Source: Polytrichum commune (lineage: Eukaryota; Streptophyta; Polytrichopsida; Polytrichales; Polytrichaceae). From it: a stretch of 64,000 bases of DNA. This document shows positions 42,601-53,377 of this stretch, piece after piece (position 1 is the first letter of the stretch; each line of letters begins with the position of its first letter). The notes under the pieces are model-generated. The model was not told the DNA's origin. It saw only the letters and a list, made by a program, of their open reading frames with translations, and did not search any database. Where the stretch lies: positions 14,756,001 through 14,820,000 of the forward strand of contig OX485804.1 in assembly GCA_950295325.1 (NCBI GenBank), written 5' to 3'. The position numbers were made by a program, and so were the translations under genes.

Positions 42601-44242
42601 CCAACCTTACGGCGACGAGAAGAAAGATAGGCCAGTGGCATTTGCAAGCAGGCAACTCACAACCGCGGAGAGGAATTACTCAACCACGGAAAGGGAATGC
42701 CTAGCCATGGTGTTCAGTGTCAAAAAATTTAGACACTACCTCCTTTTGAACCCGGTAGTATTTTTCGTAGACCACCTCGCTCTCAGATACTTGGTCAACA
42801 AACCAGACCTTAGCGGGCGCTTAGCTAGGTGGGTGTTGCTTCTTGAGGAGTTTGACTACACTGTCGAATATAAGCCGGGTAGGATGCACAAACAAGCTGA
42901 CCATTTGTCCCGCATCTCCAACAAGCTAGGAACTGAAGACATTGAGGACGAATTTCCGGATGCGGACTTGTTTTTGGTAAGTGCAACCACTGAATGGTAT
43001 GGCCACGTTGCGGAGTTCCTTAGCACACAAAGAATGCCCTCGGAACTCAACAAAATTGAGAGAAGAAAGGTCCGAACAAATAGTAGACACTTTGCGATAA
43101 TCGCAAACAGGTTGTATCGACGGGGAGTCGATGGGGTCCTCCGCAGATGCTTGTCATATGCGGAGGTCCCAGAAGCTTTAATAGCCTGCCACGATAGTGA
43201 GTGCGGGGGGCACTTCTCGGGTAGGTTAACTGCCCAAAAGGCGTTGAGGGCCGGTTATTTTTGGCCAACTATGTTCGCGGATGCGCAAGCTCACGCCGCA
43301 AAGTGTGACGCATGCCAAAGGTATTCTAGGAACGACTTGAGGCTAGAATTACCCTTGATTCCATCGCTTCCCCTGACACCCTTCGAGATGTGGGGAATTG
43401 ATTACATAGGACCCGTCCACCCAACATCGCCGCGGAAAATGGCCTACATAATAATCGCGGTAGATTACCTCACGAAATGGGCAGAAGCTAAGGCGGTGAA
43501 GGTAGCAAACGCCGTGACCACTGCGGCATTCTTGCACGAGAACGTGATTGTTCGATTCGGAGTGCCAAAGGTATTGGTCAGTGATCGCGGAACCCACTTT
43601 TTGAACGAATTAATCGAAGCAATGACGGAGGGGTACGGCATTGACCACCGCAAAACCACTCCTTACCACCCTCAAACTAATGGGTTGGCTGAGAGAGTAA
43701 ACCAAACCGTAGTGAGGATCCTACGCAAGACAGTCAACGACAACAAGCGGGACTGGGACGTGAAGCTACCCTCGGCGCTATGGGCTTATAGGACGACTTT
43801 CAAGGTGACAACCAACCAAACGCCGTTTGCCCTTGTATATGGGATTGAAGCAGTGCTCCCAATTGAGTTGGAGATCCCCTCTTTGCGAATTGCAGTTGAT
43901 TCACGACTTACGGTAGCCGAGTCACTAGCAGATAGGTTGCTAATGTTAGAGAGTCTTAGCGAGCGACGACGAGCTAGTGTGCAACATCTCGAGGCAATGC
44001 AACGGAGGCGCAAGGCCGTCTTCGACAAACGACACAAGGTAAGAACTTTGCAACCCGGGACGTTGGTGATGCTCCAAGATGCGAGGAAACTGGAGTTCCC
44101 AGGTAAGTTTGACGCCTTGTGGTTGGGCCCCTTTTGGATCACGAATGTGTATGACAATAATTCGGTTCAATTGGCTACACTTGATGGCACATATTTCCCT
44201 ACGCGAACTAACGGGGGTCGGTGTAAGTTGTATAATGTGTGA
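39656..44242 (+). CDS. pol: Pol polyprotein of gypsy element A (PR-RT-RH-IN), 1528 codons
   Basis: Uninterrupted. Protease: LVDGGSGINIMP near 40626. Reverse transcriptase: LRVCIDYRKLN near 41820, MPFGLCNGPSAFQRV near 42030, catalytic FIDDF near 42121 (the YxDD box with Phe). RNase H: YCDASSVAVGAALCQ near 42559 and TTERECLAM. Integrase: zinc-binding H-x-H region with CDACQ near 43309, then DDE residues in WGIDYIGPV (43392), VSDRGTHF (43577) and NGLAERVNQ (43686); C-terminal module LWLGPFWITNVYD near 44120. All catalytic residues are present, so this is the best preserved gene in the window. The N-terminal ~150 residues (Gln/Asn/Gly-rich) continue the gag frame upstream across an amber codon. 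Confidence 0.9.
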   Translation: MGRNQPNRFNNGPQVAQQGNTFNNSPNEGNPFYGYQMNQGQAYGLNGQYTDNPPQHLMGSGQDTNQQWAQNMNGPPTSQGPLNLGHAQTQDARFIDNNRASTSCSAPFLPIPNDSHSNFISHELADSSLRAILVPPKKLKQKIDVAVVTRAQKRAQTVMGEGSEKSNEYEKSPKFAELPEFLQNAALKAKVPTTSLEPNPDDEPVEEPLLEEEEDLFRFVDTRDTWGNGLPANFPPKPRPSRAFNPAEDYDLWSDLCSLRANISLAQLIQVAPALRKEFKEGATQVRKAKIPTMAVEVRRTPLGDEGPIEVEVEIMDKIIPHTLVDGGSGINIMPLSTLEKLGLELTGPSPFVINVADQRQVTPLGQVKDCLMKVGGEVYTITFQVLRLPVTSKSYPILLGRDWLRRANATTEWSTGTSQITFGPPHNRTTTRIALRKPSTEFTESDLPKSKPEPNIVSVDLANQTLGTKTHLGPVKDMGPGLYGWEDTGEFTAWMELNPEETSTHTQVYTISATWDTSLGYPGFTLLADDLSIESVYALEIDGTQPMTLEDLLLEEDIMPSLHFRNTSTGIQVGHDFASYPSVPNDWYKGPTNPTRVSDADWQEIDVSLPGEEPKSIKMGSQLSPGEIAEYSKLVVEFRDIFAWSYKDLKGIPPHLAQHSIPLIPGAKPIRQKERRMNPRLQLVVKAELEKLLEAGFIRPVEITDWVSPMVLVKKKNGKLRVCIDYRKLNAATQKDHFPLPFINQILDEVAGHELYTFMDGYSGYNQVSINPKDYHKTAFTRPWGTFIYLVMPFGLCNGPSAFQRVVTAVFFELLHLTMSVFIDDFSTQTTKVAHLEALRACFVKCRANGITLNPSKMYVAVTRGVLLGYVVSKTGKEPDPEKIEVITNLEPPTTVKGIQSVLGHFGWYRDIMSDYATAALPLTNLTRKETRYVWTPECQVGFDALKAKLTSYPCLVPPNWDVPFHVYCDASSVAVGAALCQPYGDEKKDRPVAFASRQLTTAERNYSTTERECLAMVFSVKKFRHYLLLNPVVFFVDHLALRYLVNKPDLSGRLARWVLLLEEFDYTVEYKPGRMHKQADHLSRISNKLGTEDIEDEFPDADLFLVSATTEWYGHVAEFLSTQRMPSELNKIERRKVRTNSRHFAIIANRLYRRGVDGVLRRCLSYAEVPEALIACHDSECGGHFSGRLTAQKALRAGYFWPTMFADAQAHAAKCDACQRYSRNDLRLELPLIPSLPLTPFEMWGIDYIGPVHPTSPRKMAYIIIAVDYLTKWAEAKAVKVANAVTTAAFLHENVIVRFGVPKVLVSDRGTHFLNELIEAMTEGYGIDHRKTTPYHPQTNGLAERVNQTVVRILRKTVNDNKRDWDVKLPSALWAYRTTFKVTTNQTPFALVYGIEAVLPIELEIPSLRIAVDSRLTVAESLADRLLMLESLSERRRASVQHLEAMQRRRKAVFDKRHKVRTLQPGTLVMLQDARKLEFPGKFDALWLGPFWITNVYDNNSVQLATLDGTYFPTRTNGGRCKLYNV

Positions 44243-44775
44243 CAGGTGCAACTAGCGGATTAAATACGATGTGATACCTTTAGACCCAAGGCAAAGGCGG
44301 AGGGTTTCCAATTCCTGCAATAGGTGCTAGGTTAGAGGTCGGCCCTCCGTGGTCATTGTTTGAAGGAAACCAGTAGGGGGACCTTCTTTCTTCAGCGCCT
44401 GGGAATTGCTCTTGTAGTCCGAACTCTCTCCGAAAAGGAAGGAAGCGGGTTGAAAGTTTTTTCTTCTATAGCTCCAAGTTGCTCCCGCAAGGCGGAGGGG
44501 GTGTCCTAGATAGACACAAACCCAGTCCGGTGGGGGAGTGTGGCGGCTTTGAAGTGTTTTTTGGCTTTAGTATAGTACTATCTTTTTTTTCTCTCATCTT
44601 CACAACTTTGAAAGGATAAGATGCAAGTAATGATAAGAAAAACAAAAAAAAAAAAACAAAAATATATGTGTAAGTGGTTGTGTGCATGCAGGTGACCGTG
44701 TACCCAGGATTGGCGTGCGAGCAAGAGCTGGTGTTCGTAGCGCTCGAACGAGCAGCTCCCCTGATGGCCGACATA
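44243..44775 (+). other. Gypsy A region between pol and 3' LTR
   Basis: No gene. Purine tracts GGCGGAGGGGGTG (near 44490) and GGTGGGGGAG (44527-44536) are polypurine-tract candidates, but none abuts the LTR start at 44776; the bases just before it are GGCCGACATA. The second tract is followed by TGTGGCGG. A 13-A run lies near 44645. Confidence 0.5.
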
Positions 44776-47616
44776 TGTGAACCCTTTGAGTGGTCCACCA
44801 CTCTGCGGGATCACTTTTAGTTAGAATGTTAGCATTAAAAGTTAGAATTGATAGGGAATTTAGGAAAAATTAGTTCATTTAGCATTTAGCATAGAAGAAG
44901 GAAGGTCAAAATGAAACTAAGTAGTGCTAGAAGATAGCAAAGTAGAAAAAATGTGCTAGCTAGTAAAAACAACTAGCTAAGCAAATATTAGTAGATGCTA
45001 GCTATTAAGCAAATGTTAGTAAATGCTAGCTAAGCAAGTGTTAGTTTATTAGTAGTGTGAGGCACACAAGACTATTAGAGGTGGTTTAGGTAAGAAGATA
45101 AAATCGGCGTGAAGAATTTTGAAGACAAAAAAGAAAGAGAGCAAGGGGGATACTTGCCCACTTGCCCCCTTGCCAACTCGATGGCGGAAAAATTAGAAAG
45201 ATTTCTAAAGGTTTTTTGTCGGAGCCACCTCGGCGAGAGGGTGGCAACCTCAACCGGGAAAACCCCCGAGCCAAAATTTCGGGAAAGGGTTTGAAAAATG
45301 GATCCGGTGGAGGAGGGGTCCAACCCTTTTGTGAGAGGGTTTAAAAACCCCTCCTTCCACCTTGTAGCTCTCTCTCTTTCTCTAGTTTTTGGGCGAAGCC
45401 CTGCTTCAATGTAGTTAGGAAAAAATCCTTTAGCATGTATTCTCAATGGTCTAAAAGAAAGGCTTGAGAACCTCCTCTACTCTCTCTCTCCTAGTTAGGT
45501 TGTATGTTTATTAACACACCAATAAAATTATTCCTTCTTTTGTAGAGGTAGGTTGGATGGTAGAGTTTTGAGTAGAGGCATTATAGACCTCATCTGCCAA
45601 TGCCCTGAAGGCTTAGTTCAAAAGCTAGAACAAGATACTTATCATTTTTCTCTTAGAGAGATTTCATATAGCTATCCATAGCCGTTTCCCATTTGTGATT
45701 TGGTTGAGATGACAATTAGTTATGGATTTTCAAAGATGGAGTAGAAAAACTGGGTGGTCTTGTGGGTAGCGGCTGCTGGATCAGACCTGCGAGCCCAATA
45801 GGAATTTTAATTCCAAGAAATTATATTTTTCCCAAGTAGAACTTTTGTGTAGCTTTCCAAAATGGCTTAGAACATTTGATTTGAGCATGAATTGAATTAG
45901 ATATGAATTGTGCAAGATGGGACACATAGTTTGAGAACTTTTGGTTGACTGCTGCATTACAGAGGACCTGCTGGGTTCACTTCGGCTTACCTTTCTAATC
46001 ACATATTTTTATCAAATACATCTTTTTAATATCTCTCCAGGGTCATATAGAACGTTTGATTTGACTAAGATTTGAATTAGATATGAATGGTTGAAGGCGA
46101 GATACATAGTTTAAGCCTTCTTGATTGACTGCTGTGTTACAAGGAGTCCGCTGAATTTCTATTAGCTTAACCTGCTGATGTCATAATTTTTTCTAGTTAG
46201 AGCTTGTTCATAGCTTTCCAATGGTATAAGGAAAGCCTAGATCCAAGTAGTAAGGAATGTGCTATGAATTTTTGAAGTTAGAAGGTAGATAGGTGGGTTG
46301 GAAGGGTCGGTTGAATCGACCTCACACTTCCAACCCTCATAACTTTTGCATTTCTTATCCGATTAGAGTGATTTTTAGATCATTGGAAAAAGATAATTTG
46401 GTGCACTAAGTATAAATATTATGCTTAGGATTAAATTACAGGGCAGAATAACACTTTATATTTTAATTGTTAACTAAGGTACGCTTACTACCAAACTAGT
46501 TACAAAGAAGGAGGCAAGGTCGACGCTCGGAAAGTGGAGCAAGGAAGGAGGTAGCGGCTCGGCCTACATCAAGCCCAAATCAACCGAGGAAAATTGAGGT
46601 AAATTAACTAACCTTAAGCCTTCCATTTAGGATCGGAGGGAGCACGGCTAAGGTACGCATCTCTAAACCCACTCACCTATCTCGTAAGGTCAAGTGGCTT
46701 GACCACTTGACCGCCAAGGGAGTACCCAATTCCATTGTTTTCGGGGCCCTTGGTATGTTTTGTGGTAGTAGCTTCATTTATTAGCAAGTTTCGTGTGTGG
46801 TAAGTCGGATTAATCACCGACACGACCACTCTGAATGTTGTTGGTGGAAAGGTGGGGTTAATGACCCGCGAATCCACTATTATGTTGTTGGCCCCATAGA
46901 TTGGGAGTAATGGCCCCAATTTATGAAGATTGCGCAACAGGTTGAACCTACAGGTCGCCCGTCACCCTGGTCCCATTGAGTTGCATTTCGTGGTCTATCC
47001 AGTGTAAACACATTTAACAATCAAAACATACCAAATAAATCGTAAACCCTTGTTGGCAAGAGACCCGAGGTAAGGGGTGATGCCTAATATGTTAATGTAG
47101 TGAGTTAGGACGTGCAAACAAAAGTAAGTAATTAAGAAGGAATTTGTGTGAAGGGTGGGACTTAGGCCAAGTTCCCCCGCTTAGAAAACTAAATAGAACT
47201 AAATAAAGAAATAGGAAGAATTGAATGGTCCATCAAATTGTCGTTATTCCGTTCGTTGAGTTAGGGTGGTATGAGTCACACCCGGTTGGGTGTATCAGAA
47301 CCATCCCAATTCACAAATTAGGATTGCCTTGGTTTCAAGGCTGGTGCGTCTGCGCGTAGAATAGGTTGTAGGTTAAGGTTAGAACTAGATATGAAATTGG
47401 TTAGTGGAGTTTAAAGCCACACTAGTAAAAAACTAAGGCCTAACCTCCGGAGGTACTACGACGCATATTTAATCTCCCTTAAAAATCTAACTACTCACGT
47501 TATACACCTATCATCCGGGTTCGGCTTGGGCGCCTGCAAATGCAGGCCACCTTCACCGAAGGGCTTGTGTGATACTTTTAGGCTCCCTCGAAAGGGGGTG
47601 GCCCAAAAGTACCACA
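44776..47616 (+). mobile_element. LTR-A copy 2 (LTR2), 2841 bp, 3' LTR of gypsy element A
   Basis: Same length and, as far as I compared, same sequence as LTR1. Right flank CACTT (47617-47621) equals LTR1's left flank CACTT, so the right border belongs to a different original insertion than the internal region on its left. Confidence 0.85.
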
Positions 47617-50577
47617 CACTTCCATGATCACCATGGTAGAAAGACTCTAGATCATGATTGCCATTCGCATTCTTGGGAAACAATAGTGGTCAATTTGGTG
47701 ACTGGACTAATCAATTTGAACCTGCTTTACTGAAAGAATTGGACCACTGTGGCAGTGTGGCTAATTAAGGGCACATATGTAGAGTAATAAAATGAAACTA
47801 CTGCACATATCACATAAATATTTGCTAACAAACAGCGAAATGGGTAACATTTGCCTTCTAAAACACTATGAACTATGTTTGCAAACGTAGATCCAAATAA
47901 TTCGACAAACATAGTCTCAATCCAGAACTTAATATGAAAAATACAAACTATGATAGTGTTAATGTATCAATATTGAAAAGCTATAAATCCATGCCAAAAA
48001 TTGTATCAATATTGCAATATTGCAGACTTGCAAAGCTATATCTCCATTCCAAAAATTGTAGACCCCCTCTGCACTCACTTACCCATGTTCACATTTTATA
48101 TGAACCATCGTCATGGTTGAGGACACTCACCTGGACTGTACTCGTGCTCAGTCTTTGTCTCTACCGATTCCTCCGAACCCACCATGTCTTGAAGATCTTT
48201 CCGAGCCTCCAAGGTTGCAATTTTCCGCAGTACTCTGTGGCTGCGGCGCATTCATACCCCCGGTGCCGCCTGCCTAGCGATCGAAGCTGACTTTAGTGCG
48301 CCGAAGTTGTCACGCTTGCATTGAGCACAATGGATAGCATGCAACAATCTCTTAATAATTGAACGATACAAAATGAACAATACATAATGAACGATACAAA
48401 ATGCACTGTACATCATGACGGATACAAACCTTCATCACACCGCATTCTCAGCATATCAGAATCACCTCCCTAAATCAGCTAAGCATCGCTCGCTTATGAG
48501 AAAATAAGTGTGTCTTCACTAAGTAAAAATCAAGACTAAGTTGAATGTGGGATATTTTTGTAGAATATCCACTTTCCCCTGTCAAAGCATGCCAGTTGCC
48601 ACATGGGTCAGAAAGGAAATTTAGAGGACAATGACACCATGCAACAACATCTCAACACCATCAACATAGATGAACATAGTTCATCTTCATGAACTCAAGT
48701 ATGACACATGCAAATTGGAATTCTAGATCCTTTCGCAAGTTTACTGCTTGATTTTTAAATGCATGTTAGTATACAAATAGTTTGGGCCATAAAATATTTC
48801 GTCCTGACCAATGTGGCATGATAGAATTATCGTGGCTTGTTCTAAAGATCGTGTATGTTACAGGATTGGAATATGTACATAATGTATAACGATGTGACTA
48901 CTTATTCTCTTTAAAATACATTGGCTAGAACATAGTTCTAAAATACTTCACATAATTACAAAATATATATAATACTAATGCCTTTAGTATTGACAATTTT
49001 TTTGAATTTATGATATATTAAGTACATTTTTTGGCCGATAATGCAAGATGCTTTTGATTAGTCCAGCATTGATCTTAATTTAAGAACATTATGGTTTTCT
49101 ATGTCCACCTCTGGGTTTAATCTCTAATTAGAAAAGAAACAAATATGTTCTATATATCAAAATGAAGATGTCATTTCCTTCAATAAATGTTCAATCAGAC
49201 AATCAATGTGTTCTATGATTATGTGAAAACCACAAAACATACAATCTTTATCATATTTCACAACACTAGAAGTACTCCCACTCCCTATTCAATCAACCAA
49301 TATGATACTCATCCCTCCATAGATTGAATTTTTTGAGGACCTACCTACTGTGATAGTACAAATGCACGAGTATGTGTATGTGTTGAAGTCTTGAAATAAG
49401 TAAAACTGAGTTGAAGTTTGAGATATTGAAGTAGAGATAATAGACATGAATGAAATATAGTATGTACAATGTCATGAAGAGGTAGACATATCAAACCAGC
49501 ATAGGTAGAGCTTTCAAATCACCCAAACACAATGCTTCGATAACATAATCCATTTGTCAACTATCAAAGGATTTTGGCATTCATACCAGACATGTATGTA
49601 AATATTGAGATAAAGAAAACATAAATCAATGCCACCTACAAATTTTATATCAATTAGTGTAGACATCTAGTACTTAATTTTGCATAATTATTAAAGTGGG
49701 TTGCATCAATTCGAGAGTTGCTTGGAACTGAGGTGGACCAAATAATCTAGCCATTTGTGACCATAAATGATAATCATCAACAACTCACCACTCCCACGTC
49801 ACTCATGCAACCAACCCACTTAAAACAAAGTGCTTGTCTATTGTAGAAAAATATTAATATGAAATGTGCACTCAAAAATCAACAAACTTGGAACACCACC
49901 TTACTCCATGACACACATTATTTTGAATACAAGTAAACAACTTCGATGTAAATCCTTACACATTGATTGACCTTATTCGTAAAAGGCTGGGTGAAATACA
50001 AAAAAATAATCCAAGTTTTATAGAATTTATGTTCTTGTATGGTTTGTTTCTACCATGTTAGGACATATTAATGGACAAAGAGTGAAAGATTTTTTCCTTC
50101 TATTCTTGGCTTCACCAAAGTTTAGTCTCAAATTTGATTTCTTTTCTTTTCTTTTGGGAACATGCAAATTGAGCTTACAAATTTGTTGGTGGACCTAGCA
50201 TGTCTATATTCAAAATATTTGTTAAAATATGCAAACTTCAAGCTCACACTCAAGACAAGATGCACCTCCAAACACCGGATGGTTGCCCCCAACCTTCTAA
50301 GAATAACTTTATTATTTTATTATCAGAATTCATATTCAGCTCAAATTGGTGCGGATGCTCCATAGTTTTAGCATGGTAAACACTAATTAAAATACACAGT
50401 GTGGCGTCTCAATTTTGAGATACCAATCAACTCTTATTATCACCATGGTTGCTCAAAGAATTCCCAAAAAAATCACAACCATATGTACATGAGTATTGAC
50501 GAGGACATTGCACACTCTTCTCTGTCTACATATATATCTTTCCAAAGGAAGTCATAACGTACCTGATAAGACCGTCT
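47617..50577. other. AT-rich unassigned interval
   Basis: Continues CACTA-2 flank in the restored order. One candidate minus-strand exon at about 48131-48251 (starts MRRSHRVLRKIATLEARKDL, ends at CCAG/GTGAGT) is weak. Otherwise AT-rich, with no coding frame or repeat recognised. Confidence 0.35.
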
Positions 50578-50802
50578 CACTAGAAGAAATCTTGTCCATT
50601 TCAACCGAGGCCATCGCGACTCGTGCACCCAAAAAATGCATAAACAAATCAATTTGTTGGCACCCGGAAGGTACCCGTGGTGTACCCATGGAGGGTGCCC
50701 CCCCGGTTGCCAACCAAATTGATTTGTTTATGCATTTTTTGGGTGCGAGTTGTGATGGCCTAGTCGCAAGGCCGGTTGAAATGGACAAGATTTCTTCTAG
50801 TG
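50578..50802. mobile_element. CACTA-type foldback MITE, 225 bp
   Basis: Starts CACTAGAAGAAATCTTGTCC and ends with its reverse complement, TTCTTCTAGTG; flanked by TCT on both sides (50575-50577 and 50803-50805), the 3-bp duplication of CACTA elements. The arms pair over ~80 bp (for example AAAAAATGCATAAACAAAT with its complement), with a short GC-rich centre. No coding capacity. Its open frames (50552-50914 minus, 50496-50873 plus) are by-products. Confidence 0.9.
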
Positions 50803-51689
50803 TCTTCAGCTGCTCTCCTGAGAATTTAACACGTGTACCAATCTTCCAATTTCCAGGAGTATACAAATCATAACTGCAAGGCTTTCCAGAGCATGTAACA
50901 TTCGTGGAATGCAATCAACTGTAGTTTAGCAGAAAGGACACTCGAACCGGCTTCACGGTTCTAACACACTACACCCAGAGCATACACAATTGGGATTAGA
51001 ATTAGTAGAAGTACACTACTCACCCAGTCTCCTACTGAAGCAGATGTTACTGGAATTGCTTTACCTAGTAGATACAAGATTACTAGGGATTTATTGCAGT
51101 AAATACTACCTGACAAGTTGGAAGGCAAGAATGGTTGGCACGCCCCTGAGTTCATTTACATTTACGTCAGTGACATGCATGACATAAGAGCAAAAAATGA
51201 TTGACATCAAATAGCCACCTTGTGATGAGTTCAACATTCAGGACCGAGGGCGTGTTACAATAGTTATGTCATAACAAGCCTGCTTCAACCTTCAGACACT
51301 GGATCAAACGCACTCATTGGTCACCGGCACACGAAGTCTACAGTGTCGATACAGACAACTCGTAGTATTATATTGTACCAATATCTATTGACTGTGAGGC
51401 AGAACCTCAACAAACGTTACAGTAGCACCAAATTGCAGAAGTAACTCAATCGGTTGAACGCTTTACTCAGAATATTTACCAAACAAGGAAGAAATATGGG
51501 GGGCGAGCAAAAGATCGCTGGTTCCAGCTTTAGCATGACCTGGGCATGGAACTCAAATACCGATATTGAAAACAATAAATGATATACATACATAATGTAA
51601 CATCTGCTACAGTAAGAGAGTGGGTGATGCGACACTTGAGTAGCGTAATCGAATAAGATTGAGAGTTTCACGTACAGAAATTTCGCCTT
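50803..51689. other. Unassigned interval with weak minus-strand coding hint
   Basis: Just outside the MITE, the minus strand reads CSGKPCSYDLYTPGNWKIG at about 50830-50890, exon-like but unrecognised. Nothing else supported. Confidence 0.25.
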
Positions 51690-52540
51690 GTACTATTGAT
51701 TTGGAGTTACAATATACAAACCATTTAAAGTAATTGGACATAAAGACCGCTAAATGGGACTTAATGGACACTCTTCTTGACCCGCCATGTTGTGCAGGAG
51801 ACATGTAGGTTCTAAACGATTGATAGACCTAGTGTATGCCCACCGACTACATAAGTGCGGGAAGAAAGAGAAGAACCACAGTAAACATATCAACAACATA
51901 CCATATGAGCCGTGACTGTGATCATCTTATCCTTTCAAAGCAAGTGACATCGAAAACATAACACAATTCCCGTACTATTGATTTGAAGTTACGAAATGTA
52001 ACCATGGAAAATAATCGGAGACGAAGACCGTTAAATGGGACTTAGATGACACTCTTCTTCACCCGCCATGCTGTCCAGCAGATATTTAGGTTCTAGACGA
52101 TTGTTAGACTTAGAATCCACATCCACGTCCACATCGACTACTTAATGTGGGAAGAAGGAATCGAACTACAGTAAATATGTCAACCACAAATCAAATGAAT
52201 CGTGCTCGTGATCATTTCATTCTTTTAGAGCAAGTCATACCAGTAAAAGCATAACACAAAGCCTGTGCAACATACAAACCATTGAAAGTAATCAGAGACA
52301 AACAACGCTTAATGGGACTTTTATGAAACTCTTCTTGACTGGCCATACTGTCCAGAAGACATGTAGGTTTTGACGATTGATAGACCTAGTGTGTGCACAT
52401 CGACTACATAAATGTCGGAAGAAACAGACAAACCATAGTAAACATGTCAACGATATACCAAATGAGTCGTGCTTGTGATCATTATTTTAGAAGCAAGTAA
52501 TTGCAAAAACATAATACAAGGCCCTTATAGAAGAGGTTGA
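51690..52540. repeat. Three degenerate tandem copies, ~280-300 bp
   Basis: Copies start near 51695, 51970 and 52265. Shared landmarks in order: AATGGGACTT, ACTCTTCTT, CGCCAT or GGCCAT, GACATGTAGGTT, GATTGATAGACCTAG, ATCGACTACAT, GTGATCAT, GCAAGT. Non-coding, diverged; origin unknown. Confidence 0.65.
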
Positions 52541-52739
52541 CATACCGTGTTCATGCTGTGACGACATTGATGCGTCGACAAGAATTGCAGCACGATTTGT
52601 CCGAGATAGTCACATAATGGACAACATCATTGTGTTTTACGTGAAATGTTAGCTGATGTGTTGAAATTCTCTTGAAACTAAGATTATCGTAAGTCACGCA
52701 TCTGTTATTTGTTTCCACATTCCAGTTAAAGAAAGCGGG

Positions 52740-53365
52740 GACATAATGCTATAGCCATGTTGCAGCATGAGCGTAGCACATGTGAAGTGTCAAAATTGTT
52801 GGGTATCTCTCAATCTACATGCTCTAGGATTCATAGAGAATATGTTCCTCATGTAAAGCCTTCAAGAGGAGGGCACCCAAGAAGTATCATCCCTGCTAAA
52901 TGACGAGCGTATGTAAGAGCCATTGCAGTTGGTGGACTAGATAATGTTGTAAACGTGAAGAATGCTTTGAGTGAGCACTTGAATGTGGCGGTGAGCACCA
53001 ACATAATGAGGTGTGCACTTCATGAAGAAGATCTTAGGTCATTAGAGAAGCACAAGAAATCATTGTTGACGGCCAAGAATGTGCATTATAGGTTGGATTT
53101 TGCTGGACATCATCAATATTGGACTATCCATGATTGGTATAAAGTAAATTTTAATGACAAGACTAAGATCAATCAATTTTAGTATGATGGTCGCGCTTGG
53201 TGTTGGGTGAAGGATGGAGAATTTCAATTACAAACTCATCATGTGAGTCAAATGGTTCAACATGGGAGGTGGTGCAATTTTGTGTGGGGTTGTATGACTT
53301 CCATTAGCATAGGTTACATGTGCAAGAAAGAGGGGAAGATGACATGAGCTTTGTATCTTAGCATT
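52740..53365 (+). pseudogene. Tc1-like transposase fossil, 5' part
   Basis: In one frame with stops: helix-turn-helix CEVSKLLGISQSTCSRIHRE, then GGHPRSIIPA, LLTAKNVHYRLDFAGHHQYW, VNFNDKTKIN (first catalytic Asp), RAWCWVKDGE and NFVWGCMTSISIGYMC, the usual Tc1 order. Stops near 52902 (TGA), 53180 (TAG) and 53345 (TGA) show it is dead. It ends at TTAGCATT, where element B1 is inserted (TSD GCATT), and resumes at 61064. The domain directs cut-and-paste transposition in live relatives. Confidence 0.75.
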
Positions 53366-53377
53366 TGTGGGAACACG
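53366..53377 (-). mobile_element. Element B1 3' terminus (12 bp)
   Basis: TGTGGGAACACG on plus, the reverse complement of the B2 terminus CGTGTTCCCACA at 20362-20373. Preceded by GCATT (53361-53365), which recurs at 61064-61068 beyond the B1 5' end. Confidence 0.7.

Larger units (their letters stand above)
37819..44775 (+). mobile_element. Gypsy element A, internal region
   Basis: PBS, gag, pol in Ty3/gypsy order (PR-RT-RNase H-IN), flanked by LTR-A sequence at both sides. Non-chromovirus type: pol ends shortly after the GPF module with no chromodomain. In the restored order it lies inside element B1 close to its 3' end, with CGTGT as right-hand flank. Confidence 0.85.

Noticed and set aside
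50496-50914. Frames of 120-125 codons on both strands
   Set aside because: Created by the foldback MITE; the two arms give matching translations.
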